A stretch of DNA of 43,104 nt from Gammaproteobacteria bacterium UBA2965 (GTDB lineage Bacteria > Pseudomonadota > Gammaproteobacteria > Pseudomonadales > Azotimanducaceae): assembly GCA_002348385.1 (NCBI GenBank), contig DEBD01000018.1, positions 59,839 to 102,942 of the forward strand, read 5' to 3'. Positions 1 through 8,612 of this stretch are shown in pieces. The notes under the pieces are model-generated. The model was not told where the DNA came from and made no database searches. It saw only the letters and a program-made list of their open reading frames with translations. Made by a program: the position numbers and the translations under genes. Every line of letters starts with the position of its first letter. The stretch's first letter is position 1.

Positions 1-80
1 GCGCGCTCGCGGGGCACAAGGCTCGCCAGCGCGGCCGCTGCCAGTTGGCTTTCGTTTCTGCCCTCGCCGGGTTTGCCCAT
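1..80 (-). CDS. N-terminal fragment of a gene cut by the window edge, possibly dprA
   Basis: An ATG on the minus strand at 78-80 opens a frame of 26 codons that runs off the window without a stop (begins MGKPGEGRNE). Upstream is a purine-rich stretch that could serve as a weak ribosome binding site. The fragment is too short to recognise by sequence. The only hint is position: in many gammaproteobacteria the DNA-processing protein gene dprA follows the LysM-protein gene that sits divergently from def. The dprA identity is therefore inferred from neighbourhood alone, and the frame could also be chance. Confidence 0.35.
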   Translation of the reverse strand, partial: MGKPGEGRNESQLAAAALASLVPRER

Positions 81-104
81 CCCTAACCTCTGGCGCACAC
101 AAAG

Positions 105-127
105 ACGCCCAAGTAAACCTTGGGCGT
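105..127 (-). terminator. Hairpin between the LysM gene and the next minus-strand gene
   Basis: A perfect 9-bp inverted repeat (ACGCCCAAG at 105-113, CTTGGGCGT at 119-127) has a 5-nt loop and lies 58 nt past the LysM stop codon. On the minus strand only CTTT follows it, so the U-tract is short. It could be a weak intrinsic terminator or an mRNA 3'-end stabiliser. The stem is seen directly; the function is inferred. Confidence 0.4.
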
Positions 128-185
128 TCAGCCTGAGCCAGGGACATTCACCAAGCGCCCGGTAGGACGCTGGCGGCAATCTGGG

Positions 186-1259
186 TTACGGGTTTCGGAC
201 CTCGTCTTCCACGGCCAGCGGGCGCTCAGTTTCCAGCACCAGACCGTAGGCCAGCTTGTCGAACACCCGAAACAGCATGAGCAGGCCCGCCCTCTCACTG
301 GGCAGACGAATGACCTCGTTGGCAATCCTGTCACGGGCCAGCGCGCCGCGTTTGTAGATCGCCATCACATTGCCGACCTCCACGCCTTCGCGCGCGCCTC
401 GATTAACCACCACCACGTCGAACTGACCGACCTGGGTCACCCCGCCGAACACCGAGATGATCTGTCCTTCCACCGTACCTTCCGGGGCGCTGGGGAAAAA
501 TGTGGAGTCGAGCCTGCGTTCTTCGGTGGGCAGCACCCGGTCGCCGATCTGTGCCTCTTCGCGAGTACTCTGCAGATACATGGTGGCAATGTCGCCTTCC
601 TGGGCTACCGAATCGCCCAACCCGATATAGGTGGCCTCCTGGCCGAGTACTTCCCGGGTTTCCGGATCCACGTACAGCGGCCCCTTGCGCACTACGTTGA
701 AGCTTTCACGCTCGGGGAGCATGCCGCGCACGTATAGCCGGTCGCCCGCACCCAGCACCAGGCGTTCGCTTTCTCCCTGAACCACATAGGGGGCAGCGTC
801 CAACACATGCGGCTCAACCACCCGGTTATGAACCAGAAAGCCCTGTATGGCATCCAGCCGAATCGTAGGAATGGCCGACTCCAACGGCGTGGAGTGAATC
901 TGCGGCTTCAAGGTGACGGTGTCCGACGGGCTGACCTTGTAGGTGCGACCGGCATCGCCGCGCTGGAGATTGAGTTGCGGTTGACCATCCACCCATTCCA
1001 GCGCGATCCGGTCACCCGGATAGATGAGATGAGGATTTTCGATCTGCGGGTTGATGCGCCATATTTCCGGCCACAACCATGGCCGCTCTAGATAGCGCCC
1101 GCTGATGTCCCACAGCGTGTCGCCCTTAACAACCGTGTACACGTCCGGCGCGTCCGCACGAAGATACTGGGCCAGACCCTCCGTCGCACTCCATGCGCCT
1201 GCGGCCATCAACCAGCTCAGTCCGATAAGCGCTTGGAAAGTGGCGCGGGGTTTCCTCAT
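186..1259 (-). CDS. Secreted LysM-domain protein
   Basis: This 357-residue protein has an N-terminal signal peptide (basic start, hydrophobic stretch about residues 9-24, probable cleavage near AWSA). A single LysM domain follows at about residues 41-86, with the typical YTVVKGDTLW start and a YPGDRI end. LysM domains bind N-acetylglucosamine-containing glycans, so the protein probably sits on peptidoglycan in the periplasm. The remaining roughly 270 residues match the family found next to def/dprA in gammaproteobacteria, whose exact role is not established. It is transcribed divergently from def across a 245-nt gap. No catalytic motif is visible in the C-terminal part. Confidence 0.9.
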   Translation of the reverse strand: MRKPRATFQALIGLSWLMAAGAWSATEGLAQYLRADAPDVYTVVKGDTLWDISGRYLERPWLWPEIWRINPQIENPHLIYPGDRIALEWVDGQPQLNLQRGDAGRTYKVSPSDTVTLKPQIHSTPLESAIPTIRLDAIQGFLVHNRVVEPHVLDAAPYVVQGESERLVLGAGDRLYVRGMLPERESFNVVRKGPLYVDPETREVLGQEATYIGLGDSVAQEGDIATMYLQSTREEAQIGDRVLPTEERRLDSTFFPSAPEGTVEGQIISVFGGVTQVGQFDVVVVNRGAREGVEVGNVMAIYKRGALARDRIANEVIRLPSERAGLLMLFRVFDKLAYGLVLETERPLAVEDEVRNP

Positions 1260-1504
1260 GATTCCGTTCCTTTATTTCGTCTAGAGGCCCATTCGGTGCC
1301 AGGGGCCAATCAATGCGTCACGCTTCGGAGGGCAACGCAGTGGTGGTGCGGCGAGACAGTGCAAAAGCCACAGGCGAAAAAGTTATACTCTTCACAATGT
1401 TAGCAGTACGAATTAGACCAATACTAGAGATGGATCACGCAGGCCTGGCGGGCTTCGTCAATTAGCCGAGCTAAAATAAGCCGCTCCCAGCCCCGAACAC
1501 TCAT
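1260..1504. promoter_or_regulatory. Divergent intergenic region between the LysM gene and def
   Basis: This 245-nt non-coding gap must hold promoters for both directions. On the plus strand TATACT at 1384-1389 is a good -10 hexamer, but no TTGACA-like -35 lies 16-18 nt upstream, so the assignment is weak. The def start at 1505 has no clear Shine-Dalgarno sequence before it. I see no operator palindrome or riboswitch. Confidence 0.35.
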
Positions 1505-2008
1505 ATGCCCATTCTCAACATTCTCGAGTACCCGGACCCACGCCTGCGCACCAAGGCCAAGCCGGTGGAGCGAGTGGATGCAGCCGTGCAGCAACTGGTC
1601 GACGACATGCTAGAGACCATGTACGACGCTCCCGGCATCGGCCTCGCCGCCAGCCAGGTCAACGTGCACAAACGCATTATCGTGATCGACACCTCCGAAA
1701 GCAGGAGCGATCCCCGCGTACTCATCAACCCCAGCCTGCAGGTCTCCGGCGACCTGGTGGAAACCGACGAGGGGTGCCTTTCGGTTCCCGGTTTCTACGA
1801 AACCGTAGAGCGCTACGAGCGCGTGACCGCTCGCGCCTTGAACCGTGAAGGAGTGCCCTTCGAGCTGGAAGCGGACGGGCTGTTGGCCATCTGTATTCAA
1901 CACGAATGCGACCACCTCGAAGGGAAACTGTTCGTGGACTACCTCTCCGGCCTGAAGCGCTCGAGAATTCGCAAGAAACTTGAGAAACAACACCGCGAGC
2001 GCGCATGA
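1505..2008 (+). CDS. def: Peptide deformylase
   Basis: Removes the N-formyl group from nascent proteins as they leave the ribosome; a cytosolic metalloenzyme. All three family motifs are present: GIGLAA at residues 44-49, EGCLS at 89-93 with metal ligand Cys91, and HECDH at 133-137 giving the two His ligands and the catalytic Glu134. The length (167 aa) is typical. The ATG at 1505 gives the usual MPILNIL start, although no strong ribosome binding site precedes it. The gene overlaps fmt by four bases, which suggests translational coupling of the deformylase with the transformylase. Confidence 0.98.
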   Translation: MPILNILEYPDPRLRTKAKPVERVDAAVQQLVDDMLETMYDAPGIGLAASQVNVHKRIIVIDTSESRSDPRVLINPSLQVSGDLVETDEGCLSVPGFYETVERYERVTARALNREGVPFELEADGLLAICIQHECDHLEGKLFVDYLSGLKRSRIRKKLEKQHRERA

Positions 2009-2976
2009 AGGCGCCCGAGCACCCTCACCGGCTGCGGACGGGTTTCGCCGGCACCCCGGATTTTGCCGCCAGCATACTCAGGACCCTTCTGGACAGCCCC
2101 GTGCAGATGGCGGTGGCTTACACCCAGCCCGATCGCCGGGCGGGGCGTGGCCAGCGGCAAACCGGCAGCCCGGTGAAGGCGCTGGCGCGCGAACACGGCC
2201 TTCCCATAGAGCAGCCACACACCCTCAAGGACCCGAGCGCCGTCGCGCAGCTGCGCGACTATCAGCTCGACGTGCTGGTGGTGGCCGCCTATGGGCTCCT
2301 CCTTCCGCCCGAAGTGCTGTCGCTGCCGCGCCTGGGCTGCGTCAACGTTCACGCATCGCTGCTGCCCCGTTGGCGGGGGGCGGCACCCGTGGAGCGAGCC
2401 ATCATGGCAGGCGACCCGGTCACCGGGGTGTCTATCATGCAGATGGACGCCGGACTGGATACAGGCCCCGTATTCGCCACGCAGGAATGCCCGATCGGCC
2501 CGCACACTGAGGGCCCCGAACTCGAAGCACAGCTTGCCGAGTACGGTGCCCAGCTGCTGGTGGAATGTATGGCGAACCTCGAGCAGCGCAGCCCGGTTCC
2601 CCAGACCGGCGAAGGGGCGACCTACGCCCGCAAACTCACCGCCACGGACGCACAGCTGAGCTGGGATCAACCCGCGGACCAGGTTCACCGCCAGATCAGG
2701 GCATTGTGCAGCCGCTTGCCAGCCACGGTGACCATGGGCGATCTGCGCATACGGCTGCTCAAGGCAACGCCGTCAGGTACTGCGGTCGGCGCGCCACCGG
2801 GCACCATTCTGGGCGCTTCGCGCAAAGGCATCGTGGTGGCCTGCAATCCGGGGCAACTCACGCTCACCAGCCTCCAGCTGAATCGGGGTAAGGGGCGCCC
2901 CATGGGCGCCGCCGCAGCCCTCAACGGCTACGCCGACGTATTTGCCACCGGCCGCAGCCTTGCCAGCACATCCTGA
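2005..2976 (+). CDS. fmt: Methionyl-tRNA formyltransferase
   Basis: Transfers a formyl group from 10-formyl-tetrahydrofolate to initiator Met-tRNA. The 323-residue protein has the N-terminal formyltransferase fold (FAGTPDFAA at residues 14-22) and the catalytic triad in the expected spacing: Asn114 and His116 in NVHASLLPRWRG, and Asp152 in GLDTGPV. The C-terminal OB-like tRNA-binding domain follows from about residue 215. The start ATG overlaps the def stop (ATGA). The end overlaps the rsmB start by about 35 nt, so def-fmt-rsmB reads as one operon. Confidence 0.98.
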   Translation: MKAPEHPHRLRTGFAGTPDFAASILRTLLDSPVQMAVAYTQPDRRAGRGQRQTGSPVKALAREHGLPIEQPHTLKDPSAVAQLRDYQLDVLVVAAYGLLLPPEVLSLPRLGCVNVHASLLPRWRGAAPVERAIMAGDPVTGVSIMQMDAGLDTGPVFATQECPIGPHTEGPELEAQLAEYGAQLLVECMANLEQRSPVPQTGEGATYARKLTATDAQLSWDQPADQVHRQIRALCSRLPATVTMGDLRIRLLKATPSGTAVGAPPGTILGASRKGIVVACNPGQLTLTSLQLNRGKGRPMGAAAALNGYADVFATGRSLASTS

Positions 2977-4219
2977 GCAACAGCGCGCAGAGGCGGCGCG
3001 AGCGCTGCTCCAGGTCATCGCCAAAGGGAGAACGACCGACCAGCTGGTGTCCGGCCTTTCCACGCCATTGGCTGGAGAAATGCTGTTCGGGGCGCTGCGC
3101 AACTACTACTCGCTGGCGCAATCCCTGGAGCCGCTGCTCTCGAGGCCGATTCGAGATCGAGACCAGGACCTGTGGTGCTTATTGATAGTGGGTGCTTACC
3201 AACTTCATTACCTGCGCATACCGGACCATGCCGCCGTGCACGCCACGGTGTCCGCCTGTGCCGCTCTCGGCAAGCCCTGGGCCCGCGGGTTTGTCAACGG
3301 CGTCCTGCGTAGCCTGCAACGCGGCCCAAAACCGTCGTTCGACGCGGCACAGGCGCACCCCGACTGGTTCGCAGATCTGATCCGCGCGGAAATGCCCCGC
3401 CAGGCCGACGCCGTCTTGCAGGGTAACCAGACGCGCGCGCCCATGTCGCTGCGCGTCAATACCACACGCATCGACCCGGCCGACTATGGACGCGCGCTGT
3501 CCGAGGCGGGCATCGAAAGCCAGGCCGGTCTGGTGGCGGAGCAACTGATTCTCAACCAGCCCGTCGCTCGCCATACCCTGCCTGGCTACGCCGATGGCCT
3601 GGTCTCTATTCAGGACGCGGGCGCCGGATTCGCACCCCAACTACTCGCGCCGCAATGTGGAGCGCGCCTGCTAGATGCCTGTGCGGCACCTGGCGGCAAA
3701 CTGTTTCACCTGCTCGAGCGCTGCCCCGATCTCGACGCGGTGGCACTGGACGTCGCCCCTGCAAGAGTTGCGCACCTTCGCGACGAGGCCGGCCGGCTCG
3801 GCCACCGGGCGAGCATTCTGGAAGCCGATGCCACCACCCGGGAATGGTGGGACGGGACGCCGTTCCACGCAGTTCTGCTGGACGCCCCTTGCACCGGCAG
3901 CGGCACCCTGCGTCGTCACCCCGAAATGAAGCTGCTGCGTGGCGCCGACGACCTGGCCCCCAATGCCGAGCGGCAAGCCAAGTTGCTCAGCAGCGTGTGG
4001 CACACCTTGCGTCCTGGGGGGAAGCTTCTATATTGCACGTGTTCGCTGTTCAGCGCGGAAAACGATGCCGTCATTGAGGAGTTTCTCGCCAACACCGCCG
4101 ACGCTCGCACCAGCGCGTTCGTTCTGCCCGCCGGACTTTCGACCCGGCACGGCTGGCAGCTCACGCCCGCGGACTGGCGAACCGACGGGTTCTACTACGC
4201 CCTATTGAGCAAGGATTAG
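2942..4219 (+). CDS. rsmB: 16S rRNA (cytosine-967-C5)-methyltransferase
   Basis: Methylates C967 of 16S rRNA using S-adenosylmethionine. The N-terminal NusB-like RNA-binding domain covers about residues 10-135. The Rossmann methyltransferase domain follows, with DACAAPGG at 245-252 (SAM loop), DAPCTGSG at 314-321 (motif IV Cys317) and YCTCS at 364-368 (catalytic Cys367). The length (425 aa) is normal. No ATG occurs in the first 45 codons, so the start must be a TTG, either at 2942 (used here) or at 2960. Both lie inside fmt, consistent with coupled translation. Confidence 0.96.
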   Translation: MPPAAALPAHPEQQRAEAARALLQVIAKGRTTDQLVSGLSTPLAGEMLFGALRNYYSLAQSLEPLLSRPIRDRDQDLWCLLIVGAYQLHYLRIPDHAAVHATVSACAALGKPWARGFVNGVLRSLQRGPKPSFDAAQAHPDWFADLIRAEMPRQADAVLQGNQTRAPMSLRVNTTRIDPADYGRALSEAGIESQAGLVAEQLILNQPVARHTLPGYADGLVSIQDAGAGFAPQLLAPQCGARLLDACAAPGGKLFHLLERCPDLDAVALDVAPARVAHLRDEAGRLGHRASILEADATTREWWDGTPFHAVLLDAPCTGSGTLRRHPEMKLLRGADDLAPNAERQAKLLSSVWHTLRPGGKLLYCTCSLFSAENDAVIEEFLANTADARTSAFVLPAGLSTRHGWQLTPADWRTDGFYYALLSKD

Positions 4220-4228
4220 CACCGGAAC

Positions 4229-5602
4229 ATGAGAATCCTAATTTTGGGCGCAGGAAAGGTAGGGGGCACCCTGGCCGAGAGCCTGGCCAGAGAAGCGTTC
4301 GACATCACATTGGTAGACAACGACATCGGTGTGCTGGAGGAGCTACGCGACAAGCTCGACATTCAAACCGTCCACGGTTCCGGCTCCCACCCTGACGTGC
4401 TCCGACAAGCTGGCGCCGACGACGCCGACATGCTCATCGCCGTAACCGCCAGCGACGAGGTGAACATGGTGGCCTGCCAGGTGTGTTACTCCCTGTTCCG
4501 CACGCCGATCAAAATCGCACGCATCCGTTCCTCGTCCTATATGACGGGCGACGATTTCTTCAGTAGAGACCACATGCCCATCGATGTGCTCATCAACCCC
4601 GAAGAGGTGGTGATGGACAACATCCGCCAGCTGTTGGAGCACCCGGGCGCGCTGCAGGTATTGGACTTCGCCAACGGGCGCGTGCAGCTGGTGGCCGTGA
4701 AGGCGCACTACGGAGGGCCGTTGGTGGGACAGGAGCTGCGCTTTCTTCGCGAACGCATGCCTAACGTGGACACGCGGGTAGCCGCCATCTTCCGCCGCGG
4801 CCAGGCCATCGACCCGCAAAGCGATACCGTCATCGAGGTGGACGACGAAGTGTTCTTCATCGCCGCCAGCAAGCATATCAATGCCGTGATGGCAGAGCTG
4901 CGCCAGGTGGAACGCCCCTACAAACACATCATGATTGCTGGCGGCGGCTATATCGGCCTGCGTCTGGCGAAATCCATCGAGCCCTTTTTCTCCGTCAAGG
5001 TGCTGGAGATCGACCCGCAGCGCGCGGAACAGATCGCCGAGGAACTGGACAGCGCGCTGGTGCTGAACGTGGATGTCACCAACCGCGAGCTGCTGCTGGA
5101 AGAAAACATCGAGCAGTGCGACGCCTTCTGCGCGGTCACCAACGACGACGAGGTAAACATCATGTCGTCGCTGATGGCCAAGCGACTGGGCGTGCGCCAG
5201 GTAATGACCTTGATCAGCAAGCCGGCCTACGTGGACCTGGTGCAGGGGGGCGACATCGACATCGCCATCTCCCCCGAACAGGCCACCACCAGCTCGCTGT
5301 TGACCCATGTGCGCAGGGCCGACGTGGTCAAGGTGCACAGCCTGCGACGAGGTGCCGCCGAGGCCATCGAAGCGATTGCTCATGGAGATGATAAAAGTTC
5401 CAAGGTGGTTGGACGCGCGGTGCGAGACGTGGAGCTGCCGCCGGGTACCTCCATTGGCGCCATCGTCCGCGGCGAGCAGGTGTTCGTGGCGCACGACGAG
5501 GTGGTGGTCGAGCCGGACGATCACATCATTCTGTTTCTGGTGGACAAGCGCCAGGTCGCCGCCGTAGAGCGGCTGTTTCAGGTGGGAATCACGTTCTTTT
5601 GA
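4229..5602 (+). CDS. trkA: Trk potassium uptake system, peripheral NAD-binding subunit
   Basis: Cytosolic regulatory subunit that gates the TrkH K+ channel in response to nucleotides. The 457-residue protein shows the duplicated RCK layout: a first Rossmann domain with GAGKVGG at residues 7-13, a first RCK-C domain near 140-215, a second Rossmann domain starting IAGGGYIG near 236-243, and a second RCK-C at the end. The length matches E. coli TrkA closely. It starts 9 nt after rsmB and is followed by trkH 36 nt downstream. Confidence 0.97.
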   Translation: MRILILGAGKVGGTLAESLAREAFDITLVDNDIGVLEELRDKLDIQTVHGSGSHPDVLRQAGADDADMLIAVTASDEVNMVACQVCYSLFRTPIKIARIRSSSYMTGDDFFSRDHMPIDVLINPEEVVMDNIRQLLEHPGALQVLDFANGRVQLVAVKAHYGGPLVGQELRFLRERMPNVDTRVAAIFRRGQAIDPQSDTVIEVDDEVFFIAASKHINAVMAELRQVERPYKHIMIAGGGYIGLRLAKSIEPFFSVKVLEIDPQRAEQIAEELDSALVLNVDVTNRELLLEENIEQCDAFCAVTNDDEVNIMSSLMAKRLGVRQVMTLISKPAYVDLVQGGDIDIAISPEQATTSSLLTHVRRADVVKVHSLRRGAAEAIEAIAHGDDKSSKVVGRAVRDVELPPGTSIGAIVRGEQVFVAHDEVVVEPDDHIILFLVDKRQVAAVERLFQVGITFF

Positions 5603-5638
5603 TCATCGTACGCCGCCAAGGCGGGCCACCCCGCTAAC

Positions 5639-7084
5639 ATGCACTTCTCGGTCATCTCTCGCGTAACCGGCATCCTGCTGATGCTTTTCAGCCTGGCGCT
5701 TTTCTCGCCGGTGCTGATCGCACTGCTGTATGCGGAGAGCACCATCCCCACTTTCGCGCTGGCTTCCGCCATCACCTTCGCCACCGGCCTGGTGTTGGTG
5801 CTGTTCGCGCGCAGCCGCCGGGAACTGCGCAGCGGAGACGGCTTTCTGATCACCGTATTGTTCTATGTGGGTCTAGGGTTGTTCGGTGCCATTCCGTTCA
5901 CCTTGGCCGAGAGCGTCAACGCCACGTTCACCGACGCGGCGTTCGAGTCGCTGTCGGGCCTGACCACCACCGGCGCCACCGTACTCACCGGGTTGGACGA
6001 TTTGCCCAAGTCCATTCTGTTCTACCGCCAGATGCTGCAGTGGCTGGGGGGCATGGGGATCATCGTACTGGCGGTAGCCATTCTTCCCATGCTGGGCATC
6101 GGGGGGATGCAGCTGTACCGGGCCGAAGCGCCAGGGCCGGTCAAGGACAACAAACTCACACCCCGCATCACGGAGACCGCCAAGGCGCTGTGGTATCTCT
6201 ACCTGGGCCTCACGGTGGCCTGTGCCGCGGCCTACTATCTGGCCGGCATGAGCCTGTTTGACGCGGTGTGCCACGCCTTCTCCACCGTTGCCATCGGTGG
6301 TTTCTCCACTCACGACGCCAGCATCGGCTATTTCGCCAGCCCCGCCGTGGAGGCGGTGGCCATCGCCTTCATGATCGTTTCGGGAATCAACTTTGGTTTG
6401 CACTTCATGGTGCTCAACCGCAAGCGCCCATTGCTATACGCGCAGGATATGGAGGTGCGCCTCTACCTGCTGGTGCTCGTGGCCGTGGCCGCCCTCGTGG
6501 CCTGGCTGCTAACGCAGTATCCGGGTACCTCCGAGCACCCCATCCGCGAGGGCATATTCCAGGCTGTGTCCATCGCGACCACCACCGGCTACACCACAAG
6601 CAACTTCAGCCTGTGGCCATCAGTGGCCCCGGTGCTGTTGCTGTTCGCGGCCTTCGCGGGGGGCTGCGCCGGGTCGACGGCCGGCGGCATCAAGATGATT
6701 CGGGTGTTGCTCATTTACCTGCAGGGTATGCGGGAGATCCGCCGTCTTATACACCCTCAGGGCATATTTCCCGTGAAGCTCGGCAGAAACCGGGTACCCG
6801 GCCGGGTATTGGAGGCCGTCTGGGGCTTCTTTTCAGTGTACGTCATCATCTTTCTCACCATGGTGTCGCTGCTCATGCTGATTTCAGAGTTGGACTTCAT
6901 TACCGCGTTCTCGGCGGTGGGAGCCTGTCTGAATAACCTAGGTCCCGGCCTGGGGGCCGTTGCCGAAAACTACGCGAGCCTGTCCGCCGAGGTGAAATGG
7001 ACGCTCACCGCGGCCATGTTGCTCGGCCGCCTGGAAATCTTTACGTTGCTTGTCTTGTTAACACCGGCATTCTGGCGCCGCTAG
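5639..7084 (+). CDS. trkH: Trk potassium uptake system, membrane channel subunit
   Basis: Inner-membrane K+ translocating subunit that partners TrkA. The 481-residue protein is strongly hydrophobic. It carries the four pseudo-repeated pore loops of the family: TTTGAT after LSGL, TVAIGGFS, TTTGYTTSNF and CLNNLGPGLG. Its stop codon shares the palindrome CTAG (7081-7084) with the stop of the convergent acyltransferase gene, so there is no spacer between the two transcripts. It is the last gene of the def-fmt-rsmB-trkA-trkH run. Confidence 0.97.
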   Translation: MHFSVISRVTGILLMLFSLALFSPVLIALLYAESTIPTFALASAITFATGLVLVLFARSRRELRSGDGFLITVLFYVGLGLFGAIPFTLAESVNATFTDAAFESLSGLTTTGATVLTGLDDLPKSILFYRQMLQWLGGMGIIVLAVAILPMLGIGGMQLYRAEAPGPVKDNKLTPRITETAKALWYLYLGLTVACAAAYYLAGMSLFDAVCHAFSTVAIGGFSTHDASIGYFASPAVEAVAIAFMIVSGINFGLHFMVLNRKRPLLYAQDMEVRLYLLVLVAVAALVAWLLTQYPGTSEHPIREGIFQAVSIATTTGYTTSNFSLWPSVAPVLLLFAAFAGGCAGSTAGGIKMIRVLLIYLQGMREIRRLIHPQGIFPVKLGRNRVPGRVLEAVWGFFSVYVIIFLTMVSLLMLISELDFITAFSAVGACLNNLGPGLGAVAENYASLSAEVKWTLTAAMLLGRLEIFTLLVLLTPAFWRR

Positions 7085-7983
7085 GTCTGGGAGTAGGGAT
7101 CGGCCGCCCCCGCGGGCGGACGTCTGAATCGTCGATACTCCCACTGGTACTGCGCCGGATCATCCCGAACCACCGCCTCGATGGCCGCATTGATCGCGCC
7201 GGCGTGCTGCTCGGCTGACGCCTGATAAACCGCGTCATCCATGGCTTGTATCGTGACCTCAAACCCATTCGAAGTTCTGCCCGCCACCGCCATGAATACC
7301 TCGGGACGGGTACGCTGTATCAGGCGGTGCGCCAGCGTCATGGTGAGCGCGGGGGTGCCGAAGAATGGAGCATACACCCCGGCCGCCCGACGAGGCACCT
7401 GATCGGGAAGCAGCAACAGACAACCACCGCTGCCGAGCTGTCGATACGCGGCCCGGATGCCAGCCCTGTCCATGGGCGCCAGCTTCAGTCCGCTACGCCC
7501 CCGAGCAGCGACCAATCGCTGCGTGACGGAGCTGAATCGCTGGGGTTGAAATAACGCCAGAACGTCGTGCTCGGCCAGCGCACCCAGGTACAAGCCCAAG
7601 AACTCCCAGTTGCCGTAGTGGGGCATGAGCACCAGTGCGCCATTGCCGCTCGCCAGGGTTTCGCCGAGCGCTCCGGATCCGGACGCTGTTGCGCTGTTGG
7701 CCAACGCCCGCCAGCGACGCTCATGCCAGTGAAACAACGCTCCGGACTCCGCCAGCACGCAGGCAGTCTCGGCAAGGCTGGCACGCACCAGAGACTCCAG
7801 TGCCCGGGTATCGAGCTCGGGGTAGCAAATGGTCAGGTTGGTTCGGGTCACCACCGTGGCGCGCGAGTTGCTACGCCACACCAAACCCGCCAACCGCCTG
7901 CACAAGCCACGCGCCACGCCAAGCGGCATCAGGCTTAGCACCCGGACGCTCAAGCGAAACGCCGCACCGGCCAACCAATCCAA
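7081..7983 (-). CDS. LpxL/HtrB-family lipid A acyltransferase
   Basis: Probable late acyltransferase that adds a secondary acyl chain to lipid A at the inner membrane. An N-terminal hydrophobic anchor covers about residues 5-25. The catalytic HX4E motif is His122-Glu127 in PHYGNWE, as in LpxL-type enzymes. A basic, Leu-rich patch (LLLLPDQVPRR) follows in the middle of the protein. At 300 residues it has normal family length. It starts 1 nt after the tag stop, so the two are co-transcribed. The exact chain position and acyl specificity cannot be read from sequence. Confidence 0.92.
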   Translation of the reverse strand: MDWLAGAAFRLSVRVLSLMPLGVARGLCRRLAGLVWRSNSRATVVTRTNLTICYPELDTRALESLVRASLAETACVLAESGALFHWHERRWRALANSATASGSGALGETLASGNGALVLMPHYGNWEFLGLYLGALAEHDVLALFQPQRFSSVTQRLVAARGRSGLKLAPMDRAGIRAAYRQLGSGGCLLLLPDQVPRRAAGVYAPFFGTPALTMTLAHRLIQRTRPEVFMAVAGRTSNGFEVTIQAMDDAVYQASAEQHAGAINAAIEAVVRDDPAQYQWEYRRFRRPPAGAADPYSQT

Positions 7984-7984
7984 A

Positions 7985-8551
7985 CTAAACGAACTCCTTG
8001 CAGCGCTGGTAGCTCGGACAGCTGACCAGGTGATCGTTCACCATTCCCGCGCTCTGCATGAACGCATAACATGTCGTCGGGCCGACGAAACGAAACCCGC
8101 AGGATTTGAGGGACTTCGCCATCGCTACGGACGCCGCTGTCTGCGCAGGAATGTCATTGAGCCGCGCATGGGCGTTCTGCTGGGGAACGCCATCGACAAA
8201 TGACCACACCAGCGCACTGAAGTCATCCAGGGCGATATAGGCTTTCGCGTTGCAGACCATGGCCTCGAGCTTGCCTCGATGGCGAATGATGCCTGCATCC
8301 TCCAACCAGTCGGCGATGCGGGGCTCTCCCCTGCGCGCCAGTTGCGCCGGCTCGAAGCCGAAGAACACAGAGCGCATGTGTTCGCGCTTTTTCAGAATGG
8401 TGTACCACGACAGCCCCGCCTGCATCCCTTCCAGCACCAGCCGTTCGAAAAGGGCAGGCCCATCATATTCTGGTATTCCCCACTCACGATCGTGATAGTC
8501 CACATACAGCGAATCATCTCCACTCCAACTACAGCGCTCGGCTTTGACCAT
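7985..8551 (-). CDS. tag: DNA-3-methyladenine glycosylase I
   Basis: Base-excision repair enzyme that removes 3-methyladenine from alkylated DNA. The ATG at 8551 gives 188 residues and the family N-terminus: Cys7 and His20 are the first pair of zinc ligands, Tyr19 is the base-binding tyrosine, and the second ligand pair lies in NDHLVSC near the C-terminus. The frame stays open 72 codons further upstream, but that extension overlaps gmhB, has no family similarity and is rejected. It is divergent from gmhB by 61 nt and followed directly by the LpxL-type gene. Confidence 0.96.
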   Translation of the reverse strand: MVKAERCSWSGDDSLYVDYHDREWGIPEYDGPALFERLVLEGMQAGLSWYTILKKREHMRSVFFGFEPAQLARRGEPRIADWLEDAGIIRHRGKLEAMVCNAKAYIALDDFSALVWSFVDGVPQQNAHARLNDIPAQTAASVAMAKSLKSCGFRFVGPTTCYAFMQSAGMVNDHLVSCPSYQRCKEFV

Positions 8552-8612
8552 GTCGTTCAGATACCGTAGATTGCGCCGGCGATTGTACCCTCCAGTTAGG
8601 CGGGGGCGCGAA

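Noticed and set aside
4343..5524. Long open frame (393 codons) antisense to trkA
   Set aside because: trkA on the other strand is full length with clear domains. The antisense product is His/Val/Asp-rich and matches no family I know; such frames are common in GC-rich DNA.
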